A program made the translations under genes and the position numbers. Below the pieces are notes generated by a model. It saw only the letters and a program-made list of their open reading frames with translations, searched no databases and had not been told where the DNA came from. From Brachionus koreanus (taxonomy: Eukaryota; Rotifera; Eurotatoria; Ploima; Brachionidae): a stretch of DNA of 46,815 bases. Below, piece by piece: positions 36,401 through 44,468 of this stretch. Position 1 is the stretch's first letter. Each line of letters starts with the position of its first letter. The stretch lies in the NCBI GenBank assembly GCA_016987375.1, contig PJRA01000011.1, positions 111,490 to 158,304 of the forward strand, given 5' to 3'.

Positions 36401-37964
36401 CCTTCATTTAAACAAACTGAGATGGAAATTCACAATTTGAACGTGTAAGAATCAACTCAAAAGTAAGCATATTATTCTTATTTCTTTACATAAAAATTTA
36501 AGTAAAAAATCAACAACATTGCCCGAAAAATACTATGGTTTGGTTATAAGTTCAAAGTTTAAGCCAGGAATAAAAGAAAAAGGTAAAAAATTAGCATGTT
36601 ATTCAAAATAATTAATTAATTGTTTTATTTTGTTATCATTTTTTAGTGCTAATTAAATTGTTTTTGAAATTTTATAATAAATTTTTAATTTTTTTGATAC
36701 ACTTAAAAAAATAAATATTGGTGGCTTATTCAGAAATTTAATCAATAAAAAATTAACATTTCTTTAATTTTTTCCTTCCATATGGTTTTATGAGTTAGAT
36801 AATTCCTAAAATCGACTAAGAATAGGTACAACGAATCCCAAAAGAAAGACAATAAATTCATTTTTGTTAGACACCACAAGAAAAAAGAAATCCAGCATAA
36901 CCATAGATGATTCGAGAGTCAAAAATAGCTGAAATTGAAATGAAAAAAATGTAATTCTTTAGAACATTTTAGAATGAATGAGTGGTATGGATGCGTTATA
37001 TGTTTCAAAAAGATTGAAAATAGTTTCTTAATTCATTTTTTTTTAATAAACCTTTGAAATTTATTTTTTAAATATTTAACAATCTTTTAATTACAATTCT
37101 GGTCGTTGATCTTTGAAAAATAAAAAACAATAACTTTACCTGGGTTTTGTAATTAGAAACCTTATTTTCAAAAATTTCATTCGATTGCTTATAGTTGTCA
37201 AGTTCTGTTTGAAGCTGCGAAATTCTCTCGTCAGCAAGCTTAATCATGTCGATAACGTACGGATCACTAGCACAAGAGGCGCCAATTCCACTAGACCCTG
37301 AAGAACCATTGGAAGCCAGTGAAGTAGTTGAGCATGTTTTGATCGGTTGAGGCAACATGCAATCAATTTCTAATCGTTGTCGTCGGAAACATGAACCTTG
37401 TTTGCTTACCGAGCCTGAATTAGTTTGAATGACTGCCTGGAAATTTTTTTCTTGAAGATCTAGAATTTTTTTACTCTTTTCTTTTGATTCTTTTTCAATT
37501 GATCTCAACTTGTGTAAATATTGAGTATTAAGAAACCTTAGATCCGAATTTTCATGTTCACTTTTACTCAATTTTGTCTTAATGTCTTTTATTTCGATTT
37601 CAAGTTCATCTTTTATTTTAATCAGTTGTAAATGTAGCTCATTATTCTCCTTTATAAGTTTGGCATTATCTGCTTTGTAGGCCTGAATACTTGGAGTGAT
37701 CAAGTCTGCATTGGAGATGGACGTCATCGAACTATTTCTCAAGCTTGAGTTCATCGAATCGGCATTTTTCGATTTATCGAGCTTGGCTTTCTTCAAGCTT
37801 TCAGTTGTATGTACTAGATCATTGAATAGTTTTTCAATCAGAGGCAAAGATTCAACCCCAAGTGTTTGTCTGTAACCAAGTTGATCCAAACGTTTTCGTA
37901 AATTTATGTATTTTTGTTCAGATAATGATGAGGATACCGATGATGTTTGTAATGTACTGTCCAT
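26185..37964 (-). CDS. CEP135: Centrosomal protein CEP135 (whole gene, 6 coding exons)
   Basis: Joining, in transcript order, 37964-37140, 34272-34144, 34087-33986, 32912-32847, 31850-30459 and 27492-26185 gives 1273 codons. All five introns are in phase 0 with GT..AG ends. The N-terminus QKYINLRKRLDQLGYRQTL is nearly identical to vertebrate CEP135, and REREIERLN..LDGGRS and the C-terminal block ERTMVRNLEELIANNREKD are conserved too. The protein is almost entirely coiled coil. Known CEP135/Bld10 proteins sit in the cartwheel pinhead; the N-terminus binds microtubules and the C-terminus binds SAS-6, supporting centriole and basal-body assembly. An in-frame TAA precedes the start. The length exceeds human CEP135 (1140 aa), partly through a poly-Ala and Ser/Pro-rich tail. 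An alternative first exon lies in intron 1. Confidence 0.95.
27493..30458. other. CEP135 intron 5 (2.97 kb)
   Basis: A long intron carrying one LINE relic (29111-29540). Three GATGAAAATT words lie at 27817-27915. Nothing else is recognised. Confidence 0.8.
29111..29540 (-). pseudogene. LINE ORF2 fragment in CEP135 intron 5
   Basis: The minus-strand translation gives KTNKFLGMYFDENLCFDKQI, then IKAKCINRLNIIKILSTKNW, LYKALIGSILDNNFPCLNSF and LQVIQNTAVRYILKLPLDS. This is the post-RT region of a CR1/Jockey-type LINE. A frameshift near 29520 separates an upstream NAIN piece from DILFFRLQLFDKS. Same transcriptional sense as CEP135. Truncated at both ends. Confidence 0.85.
30459..31850 (-). CDS. CEP135: CEP135 exon 5: central coiled coil
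   Basis: Acceptor CAAAG at 31851-31855 and donor GTATGC at 30458. Residues 375-838. Contains ESERDFYKQEVNTLQKLL, a Ser/Arg/Pro segment RSRSSSPSKRG (493-503), a CSVC pair (511-514) and the conserved RERDELQQLLDKFERHMSEI and QSNIKVLTSERDRY, which match human CEP135 and the start of TSGA10. The rest is uninterrupted heptad repeat. Confidence 0.95.
32076..32284. mobile_element. Degraded MITE in CEP135 intron 4
   Basis: TA at 32074-32075, then GTGTTGGTCACCGTCAATAG. It shares the ATGGTGTTGGCCGTGTA block and the TTTGATAGATAAA interior with the element at 19474. The right end is eroded (TGACGGTGCCC, then a TA near 32285). Same family and orientation as 19474. Confidence 0.75.
32847..32912 (-). CDS. 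CEP135: CEP135 exon 4: 22-codon coiled-coil exon
   Basis: Bounded by TTTTTTAG and GTAAGT. Encodes YEIEKSREELNNLDNAVHQL plus EN, phase 0 on both sides. Too short to find by length alone; it is supported by strong splice sites and by continuity of the coiled coil. Confidence 0.88.
33986..34087 (-). CDS. CEP135: CEP135 exon 3
   Basis: Acceptor CTTTTTCAG and donor GTAAAA. Residues 319-352, IEFLQEKNHELERQLQEVLR and on, aligning with 'VDFLQQANKDLEKRIRELM' of vertebrate CEP135. The intron before it is 56 nt and the one after 1,073 nt. Confidence 0.92.
34144..34272 (-). CDS. CEP135: CEP135 exon 2
   Basis: Acceptor TTTTTAAG and donor GTTATT. Residues 276-318, VENREREIERLNRLLDGGRS and NNERLLAHQNMQ, a highly conserved CEP135 segment. 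It can be joined in frame from exon 1 or from the candidate alternative exon at 34331-34528. Confidence 0.93.
34331..34528 (-). CDS. CEP135: Candidate alternative first exon of CEP135
   Basis: ATG at 34528 opens 66 codons of basic, Ser/Pro/Ala-rich sequence (SVSPVRSSPAKARTASAKPY, KKAPATKK) and stops at a GTACAA donor. A 58-nt intron then leads to the exon 2 acceptor, phase 0 to phase 0. The intron length matches this genome's tiny-intron class and the base composition is clearly coding. An in-frame TAA lies upstream. The product would be a 1064-aa isoform lacking the N-terminal microtubule-binding region. RNA evidence is needed to confirm it. Confidence 0.65.
34643..34651 (-). promoter_or_regulatory. 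RFX X-box-like half site upstream of the alternative exon
   Basis: TTAGCAACC on the plus strand, 115 nt upstream of the alternative ATG. The same 9-mer in the same orientation lies upstream of the main start (38040-38048). It contains the RGYAAC half of the RFX X-box. Confidence 0.35.
35776..35993. mobile_element. piggyBac-like MITE with TTAA ends in CEP135 intron 1
   Basis: TTAA at both ends (35776-35779 and 35990-35993). The left end is CACTCAAAAACCGGAGGGC; the reverse complement of the right end is CACTCAAAGACTTAAGGGG, and both continue into TTTT plus ACYCC/GACCC. TTAA duplications are diagnostic of piggyBac insertion, and the GGAGGG...GACCC arrangement is common in piggyBac-derived MITEs. 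About 210 bp, no coding capacity. Confidence 0.7.
37140..37964 (-). CDS. CEP135: CEP135 exon 1: N-terminal microtubule-binding region
   Basis: Residues 1-275. After a Ser-rich lead comes QKYINLRKRLDQLGYRQTL, FNDLVHTTESLK, coiled coil (KADNAKLIKENNELHLQLIK), FRRQRLEIDCMLPQP and DPYVIDMIKLADERISQLQ, all in the vertebrate order. In human CEP135 the corresponding N-terminal coiled coil binds microtubules. Donor GTAAAG after CCCAG. An in-frame TAA just upstream of the ATG fixes the start. Confidence 0.95.
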
Positions 37965-38857
37965 TCTTTTTTTATTTTAATCAATAGAAATAATTGATCA
38001 CGCTTAGGCATAGTATTTTTGAATTTGAAAATTTGTCGGTTAGCAACCGATTAGAAGTGTTTGTATTTAGAGATAAGAATGTCCTATAGAGGACATTAAT
38101 TTTGTCTTATGACTACTAAAATCATAGAACCTGATTATTTTATGTAAATTTTTTTTATAGCTCTTCGTGATTAATTAAATTTTAATGTTTTGATTTTCTG
38201 TGTAAAAAAACTTATGAAGAGATACTCATAAAACATCTTTTTTCACTTTCATTTTATTTTGGCTATATTAAATTTTTAAAAATACATTTTTTAATTATGC
38301 GTTTGATTGAGCACTAAAAATTAAGAAAAATAATATTTGAAAAATTGTTCACAACTATTTTTTTCTATTTTTTAAATAAAGTTTTGATTACTCTTCAAAT
38401 TAAGAATTTTAGAGTTTGATGCGGAACTAATCCCGTATTAATGCTCATAGACAATGCGTTCATAATTAAAAATGTTATACCACCGCCGAGATGAATGTTG
38501 AGTTGAGTAATAAAATTTTGAGTCTTATAGAATTTTGGTTATTTTGATCATAGCATCTTTAGTAATTCTAAAACTCAAAGTCAGATAAAATTGACAATGA
38601 TATGTCTAACTATTTGTTTAATTGTTTATTTAATTCTAAAAAAATTTAATAAACTTTGAATGAAAATTTTGAAATTTTGGTTCTGTTTCATCATTATTGG
38701 AAAAATTAAAGTAAAAATGATAATTAAGAAAAACCTTATTGAAAATCACTATTTTAAGAAAATCATTATTGAAAAAATTAAAGTAAATAGGTTGGTTTTA
38801 AAAAATTTAATAATGATGATATGAGTCTTCAGAGAAAAAAAAGGTCAGGTATACTAG
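37965..38857. other. Upstream region of CEP135
   Basis: Contains the X-box-like word at 38040-38048. The remainder is A+T-rich. A faint pogo-like peptide (VLMLIDNAF, plus strand, about 38436-38490) is too weak to annotate. Confidence 0.4.
38040..38048 (-). promoter_or_regulatory. RFX X-box-like site upstream of the main CEP135 start
   Basis: GTCGGTTAGCAAC (38035-38047) fits GTNRCC-N-RGYAAC with two mismatches, 76 nt upstream of the ATG. RFX factors drive centriole and cilia genes in many animals. The functional call is inference. Confidence 0.4.
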
Positions 38858-39140
38858 CCATACTCGATGAGGATACTCTGCGGTTGTTGAGAGCAACTCC
38901 AAGCTTATTACTCGTAAATAATCAAATGATCAAATGATATTCGAAGGTATCTCATCACCTTAATTTGATTAAAAAAGCTTGCAAACGTTACCAAGTTGTT
39001 CTTCATGATTTGAAAGATTTAGATATTCCTACGACGCATTGAAATTTGTAGAAAACTACTTAAGAAAACCCCCTAGATCAATGGTTTATCAGAAGGATCA
39101 ATACATGTGATCAGAAGTGGATCGATTTTGAGATAATATT
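38858..39140 (+). pseudogene. Decayed mariner transposase, N-terminal half
   Basis: The translation gives ILDEDTLRLLRATPSLL, then KVSHHLNLIKKACKRYQVVL followed by HDLKDLD, then DQWFIRRINTCDQKWIDF. This matches the mariner order: helix-turn-helix, 'VPHxLT', and the first catalytic Asp block 'TGDEKWI' (here TCDQKWI). Four in-frame stops. It may belong to the same family as the C-terminal relic at 2079. Confidence 0.75.
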
Positions 39141-39351
39141 ACCTGCATTTTCAGTTATATTAATTTATTGTTCAGAAAAAAATCAATATAATTTAATTTG
39201 TGTTAAAATTATTTAGTTTATTGTCCAAAATTTTATTATAACTAATGATGTTAAAATATATTAGTTGATTGTCAATTTTATTTATATATTGACAAAAAGT
39301 TTATTTTTTAACCAAAACAATTTTAATAAATGTTTACAATAAAATTCAGAT

Positions 39352-39681
39352 TTACTGTGTTTCCATTGCTTTTTTTGCCTTGGCTACTTTACCAGCCTTC
39401 TTTTTCGGTTCAATCGCTACTGAAATGTATCTTGTCGGTATAGTTAAACAGTTTTGATTTACAGCTAAGGCAATGATATAATTACAGTGATAATTCTTTA
39501 AAAAATACCAACAACTACATTTACTTTTAGCCCAATCACTTGAATTGAACTCTATTATCTTTATTTTTGAAATGTAATTCAGGAGTGTGTCAAAAGATAT
39601 ATTTTTAATATTATTGTTATTCTTATTAATAAAATCAGTATTAAAAAAATTTTCATTCTCTTTCTTTGTAAAAATAAACAT
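39352..39681 (-). pseudogene. SWIM-type zinc-finger fragment, probably MULE transposase C-terminus
   Basis: The frame ends SDWAKSKCSCWYFLKNYHCN, then YIIALAVNQNCLTIP and a Lys/Ala tail (KKAGKVAKAKKA). This is the SWIM pattern CxCx8CxH with the final His replaced by Tyr, a one-base change. Mutator-like transposases commonly end in SWIM followed by a basic 'GRPxKAKKAL' tail. No catalytic DDE region is upstream. It is either a relic or the C-terminus of a small host protein. Confidence 0.6.
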
Positions 39682-39691
39682 ATTTGGTCTC

Positions 39692-39820
39692 TTATTGACT
39701 TATTTCGGTGACATGTTTGTTTAGACGTTTAATCAAATCTGTCTTTTTTCCTTGGTAAGAAATTTTAAGCTCTTTGCATTCTTGCTTAAGATCGGTCATT
39801 AACCAATTATTATTAAGCAT
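39692..39820 (-). CDS. Small SAP-motif frame, 42 aa
   Basis: ATG at 39820 encodes MTDLKQECKELKISYQGKKT and DLIKRLNKH, a good match to the SAP DNA-binding motif ('LkxeLkxrgLxxxGxKxxLixRL'). A 49-nt GTCACC..TTTACAAAG segment (39711-39663) would be a weak intron joining it in frame to the SWIM frame downstream, giving a SAP-SWIM protein. The splice proposal is speculative. Confidence 0.4.
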   Translation of the reverse strand: MLNNNWLMTDLKQECKELKISYQGKKTDLIKRLNKHVTEISQ

Positions 39821-40072
39821 TTTTGATACCAAAAAGAATTTAAGTAATAATTTTGATTTATAGAAAGTAATTAATTTTTTTAAACAACCAATTATGTAAT
39901 AAAAGTCAAATTAATAAATTTGAGCAGTAAAGTAATACACGAAAAGAAAAAATTTTGTCTTAGTTCTAAAATTTATTTTCTTAACAATAAAAAAAAATTT
40001 GGACAAGAAAATAAACGTTCGAAAATACAGGTAATGATCGTCCATCGATTTTCGCAATAATCAAAAAAGAAA

Positions 40073-40688
40073 TCAATGACCAATTTTGTTGTGAAAAGAA
40101 GATACTTTGATAAAAAGATGATGATGATTGTTTGGTTTAATTTCTTAAGGAAAACACACTCTGAGTCTGTAAACGAATTTTCATACTTACGAAGCAGCAT
40201 CAGTAAAGCAATCGGAGCACAAAAAGACATTAAGAATAGACTTGCTAAAGCAAAGAGTACTTTTACAGCGTGGAAATCAACCAGCTATAGGAAGAAAAAA
40301 AATCAAACTAAGCAGCCTGATTTACGAAAGTGAATGTTGGGGAATGTGTGAATCTGATAAAAGAAGTTTGAAAATCTTCCATACTGATCCATGCTGAACT
40401 TTACAAAAAAAAACAGAGCCCATAAGTCAATGGATTAAGAGCAAAAGATTGCGACAGCTTGAACATGTACTTAGAAGTGAAGAAAAAAGAATACCAAAAA
40501 AGGCCCTTCAATGGACACCACTAGTGCGACGTAAAGTAGGAAGACCAGCAGTAACATGGAGGAAAACAATCATGAAAGAGCTCACTGAAATTAAGATGAC
40601 ATGTGGAGAAGGAGGGATGAAGGTGAAGGATCGACTTGAGTGGAAATCAAAATTAATGACCCTATACTCCACGAATAATTCAAAATAA
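40073..40688 (+). pseudogene. Decayed RTE-like LINE reverse transcriptase C-terminus
   Basis: The translation across two frames gives FSYLRSSISKAIGAQKDIKN and RLAKAKSTF, then YESECWGMCESDKRSLKIFH, then RLRQLEHVLRSEEKRIPKKA, LQWTP, KVGRPAVTWRKTIMKEL and DRLEWKSK. This is the end of RTE-type ORF2 ('RRRRWLGHVLRM..IPxxALxWTPxGKRxxGRPxxTWRRT'). A frameshift near 40290 and stops kill it. Confidence 0.88.
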
Positions 40689-41036
40689 AATAATTCAAAT
40701 AATTAGCTAATTTTATATTTTTACTTTTTAGAATTTATTCATTTTTGAAGTAATTTCGTTATAACAATCATGTTTTTTGATTATTTTTGAGTCATAATTT
40801 TTCCAAAAATTTTTAAAATCTATTTAAAACAAAGCACTTCAAATTTTTTATCATAGTTTTTTTACATCGTCAGAGTTGACGTTTTCTTAAATTTATAATT
40901 TTGATTTCATTTTTTTATGGATTAAGATTATTATAGAATAATACTAATTAGCTAATTTTAAGATTTCTCATGTTTTGAATTATACAGGCCAAATAAATTA
41001 AAATTATAGTTCAATAGTTTTGATAAATTTTATTTT

Positions 41037-42818
41037 TTATTTAAATAAATCTTTTAATTCAGTAGTAAAATAGAGCAAATCACGTAGTGAAATAGTCTTA
41101 TCATAATTGATAGAAGAATAGAAAAATTCTGGAGCATCATACAGCATGTCTTTTAGCTGTTTTAGCATTTTTCCATTGCATGGTACTAAATTACTTATTA
41201 TTTTCTCATGAAAATTTTTTTCCTTGATCCATTTTTCCACATTTTCTTCAGTCCAATTTTCTTTGTTTTCACTTTCTAAATATTTTCTTACGTGTTCTTC
41301 ATTCTTCTGATTATTTGGTAAATTTTTTACACTTTCATCAGCCAGAACATTCTTAATTTCATGAACCACTCTCTTTATACATTCATTGTAGCCATATTTA
41401 GTAAAATTTACATATATCTTAGCGCCTAGTATCAATCCAAGCCAACCATCAGGCTTATAATCTTTCTGCATTATCAAAGGTATAATTGGTTTGTTAATTT
41501 GAATAGCATATTCGGCTTCCAGTCTACAATTAGGGCTTATTTTGTACTTTTCAGTCATGCATATGAGAACACATTTAGACTCTTCTATTGCCTTGGACAT
41601 AGCATCTAAACTTGAGCCATAAATATCTTGAATGTCAATCCAGATTTTTTCTCCCTTAATTTCCAGATCTTTTTTAATTTTTAAACACAAATCTCTGCTT
41701 TCCCTATTGTAACTAATCATTATATGTCTGGATTTTGTTTGTTTTGTTACTGTAGGATTTTGCTTATTGTAAATAGTCCAAATACAACCTTGAGAGTTTT
41801 TAGATAGCTCCTTTAAAGAACTTTTTGCAAAGCCATCAATTTTTTTAAAAAAATTACTGTCCTCAAAAACATGCTTACTTACTTCGGAATTAAAACACAG
41901 CTGCCAGAGTAATTTTATGCTTAAAGCTTTCTCTATATCATTTCCATTCTCGATCAGAGTTCTCAAGTGATCATTCATTTTATTCTCAAAATACACATTG
42001 ATCTTTAGTGAATCATTAACTGCCATATGATACAAAGCATCCAAAAGTTCGATTATATTCCATACTGTTTTTGATTTCTCTTTTACTAGAACCTCAAACG
42101 ACTGGCTCAACTCGTTGATTTCTATTGATATTCGGTCAAGCTTATTTTTTTTCTTAAATTCTAGAGTTATTTCCGAAATTATTTTAACTATACCATCAAT
42201 TGACTTGTTGATTTCAGGAAACTTAGCTATTTCTTCTTCTTCAGTTATAAATGCCAAAATCATATAACAAGCTAATTGACTATCTTCAATGTCTTTTGAT
42301 TTTTCTGAAAGATCAAGAATAATTTCAACTGAATTTTCGTTTTTCCATTCATGCTTAAAATTTTCATATGATTTGCATAGATTTTCCAAACTTCCAAGAA
42401 AATCTCTGAACAATTTATTAAATGATTGTTTTTTAAGTGTATTGGATAAAAAAACCGTATTCTTAATATATTTAAACAAAACCTTAATGCCATTGTGTTT
42501 GTGTATTTCGTTTCGAAATTTTACAGATTCATTTGAAAAATTCCTAATAATTCCAATTGAAAGTTCTGTAATTTCTAAATTTTCGTCCTTTTTATTTTCA
42601 TCGTAATTTAATAATTTATTATCAAAAATGTAGTCTAACTTATCAATCAAAATTTTTGGAAAGTTTTTATCACAACTAGCATTTATCAAATCTAATACTT
42701 TTTCCGAAGAGAAATAATGAAGTGTCACTTTGAGCAATAAGTCTTTTAACTTTTTTTCTTCAAAAAAACTTATTAAATCTGGACTTTTCGAAACAGCATT
42801 GGATATTGAGCTCTTCAT
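41037..42818 (-). CDS. ARM-TIR-SAM protein (putative TIR NADase/signalling protein), single exon, 593 aa
   Basis: Residues 1-350 are helical with armadillo-like repeats (for example IGIIRNFSNESVKFRNEIHK and HNGIKVLFKYIKN, 88-120). A TIR domain spans about 364-490: box 1 HIMISYN (365-371), WIDIQDIYGSSLDAM, and SPNCRLEAEYA, where S428, C431 and E434 fit the SxxCxxE pattern that holds the catalytic Glu of NAD-cleaving TIRs. A C-terminal SAM-like domain (about 522-590) begins WTEENVEKWIKEKNF. There is no signal peptide or membrane segment, so it is probably cytosolic. The order ARM-TIR-SAM differs from SARM1 (ARM-SAM-SAM-TIR). An in-frame TAA 9 nt before the ATG fixes the start, and AATAAA follows the stop closely. 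No intron. NADase activity is inferred from the Glu alone; an adaptor role is the alternative. Confidence 0.9.
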   Translation of the reverse strand: MKSSISNAVSKSPDLISFFEEKKLKDLLLKVTLHYFSSEKVLDLINASCDKNFPKILIDKLDYIFDNKLLNYDENKKDENLEITELSIGIIRNFSNESVKFRNEIHKHNGIKVLFKYIKNTVFLSNTLKKQSFNKLFRDFLGSLENLCKSYENFKHEWKNENSVEIILDLSEKSKDIEDSQLACYMILAFITEEEEIAKFPEINKSIDGIVKIISEITLEFKKKNKLDRISIEINELSQSFEVLVKEKSKTVWNIIELLDALYHMAVNDSLKINVYFENKMNDHLRTLIENGNDIEKALSIKLLWQLCFNSEVSKHVFEDSNFFKKIDGFAKSSLKELSKNSQGCIWTIYNKQNPTVTKQTKSRHIMISYNRESRDLCLKIKKDLEIKGEKIWIDIQDIYGSSLDAMSKAIEESKCVLICMTEKYKISPNCRLEAEYAIQINKPIIPLIMQKDYKPDGWLGLILGAKIYVNFTKYGYNECIKRVVHEIKNVLADESVKNLPNNQKNEEHVRKYLESENKENWTEENVEKWIKEKNFHEKIISNLVPCNGKMLKQLKDMLYDAPEFFYSSINYDKTISLRDLLYFTTELKDLFK

Positions 42819-44468
42819 TTTTTTTTATTATAGAATAGAAATTATTTTAATAAAAAATTAAATCAAAAAAGTATTTAAGCTAAATTACTGTTTAATATGT
42901 TGGAAAATTATGCTTGGTAAATGTTTATGTTAGTTGCCATGTAAAATTCGAATTAAATATATCAAGTTGAATATTAATTATTTAAAAAAAAATAAAGTCA
43001 TTTACTTCTATTGTTTAAACCTAAGCCATATCCAGTTTTATGGAAATTTTCCCTAGAATTATATTAAAAAATTTTAAAAAATTTTACATTTATTTTTTTG
43101 TATATATTAATTATTGAATAATAATTAAAAATAATTAAAATCTAAAAACACTAATTTGAAATTAATTTGTTCTCTTTAATCTATTTTCTAAATTATTTTA
43201 AGTGTCATTTTTTTGAATATTTTTTCGAATGACACATTTTGATAAAATGACAAAATATTTGATTTGCTTTTTATTCCCTCTTTTCAAAAGATCTATCATC
43301 TAGAAATGATATATTTAAAAATATTTTTTTCATTTAAAACAAGACAAAAACTAAAACTTTATTAATATTGAAAAAAAAAAACAAAGATTTTATTTTTATT
43401 TTAGGTGACAAAGGTGCAATAGAGTATGTTGCAATATTTTTTTAAATTTATTTAATTATTTTTAATAATAATAATTTATCAAAAAGGAAAACTATTGTTC
43501 AAATTGTTTTTGAAATTTAAAACACCATGATTTCAGATTATTTTGATTATTTATAAATAAGTTTTAAGGATCTTTATAAAAGAAATTAAATGAAAATATC
43601 AAAAGAAAACAATTTAACTTAATCAATTTTTTTTGCTCGATATTTTAGTCTCATATTTCCAAATGCAATCTTTGGCGCATTCATTTTAAACAGCATCTCG
43701 CTCATAATAAAACATAAATTAAATAACACCGCATGCTACAAATATATATTTGAAAGCTAAAATCAAGTTTTTAATTATGCTATAGCATCAAAAATTAAAA
43801 TTTTTGTGAAAAAATAAAAATAAATTTTTTAAATAATTTGTTTGATTCAGCGCTATAATTTTTACCTAAAGAAAAATTAGGTTTTGGAAAAGGAGATAAT
43901 CGCCTCCCCATATACCGCTAGGGCAGAAAAGATTTGAGTTTATTAGAGCAAAATTTTCAAGTTTTGAAGATTTTCTAAAATAATTTTTTCTATGTCTTTT
44001 GAGTGTTAAAACACCACCATAAAATACAAATTTGCTTAAGAGCGAAATAATAAATTCCATTCCATAGTCTAACGAGCGAAAGATTAAATTTTAAGAACTT
44101 GAAAAATTGAGTTTTTTAAAAATTTTTCTTAATTCTAAAAATGAATTGAATAAAAATTATTTAAACTGAATAAAATAAAATGGAGCAAACTATCCTTGTT
44201 TTTTGTTGTAAAAACGGAAAAATTTTTAAAAAATTTCCTTTGATTATTTTATTTTTTGTTTTTACTTGTAAATGGCGAATGAAAAAAATATACCTGATAG
44301 CAATGAGTGCAAACAACAACAACTACAAAAAAAAACAGACAGTAAAAATCACTCATCAAATTAAGTACATGCATATACATTTCAAAACAAGATTTATTAA
44401 TATATCATTCTTTAAATTAATCATAAATATAACTTTTAATGTGTAAACTTAAGTAACCGAGTAATAAT
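42819..44468. other. Divergent intergenic region between ARM-TIR-SAM and CYFIP
   Basis: 1.65 kb between two head-to-head start codons, so it should hold both promoters. No TATA box or element is distinguishable against the A+T background. The short frame at 44180-44446 has Phe/Lys/Ile noise composition and ends before the CYFIP ATG. A C+G-richer patch at 43890-43930 is unassigned. Confidence 0.45.

Noticed and set aside
38436..38490. Pogo/Tigger-like peptide VLMLIDNAFIIKNVIPPP
   Set aside because: Resembles the second Asp block of pogo transposases but lacks the following FLPPN context; too short to call.
44180..44446. 88-codon frame just upstream of CYFIP
   Set aside because: Background composition, no domain, ends before the CYFIP ATG. 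At most a chance uORF.
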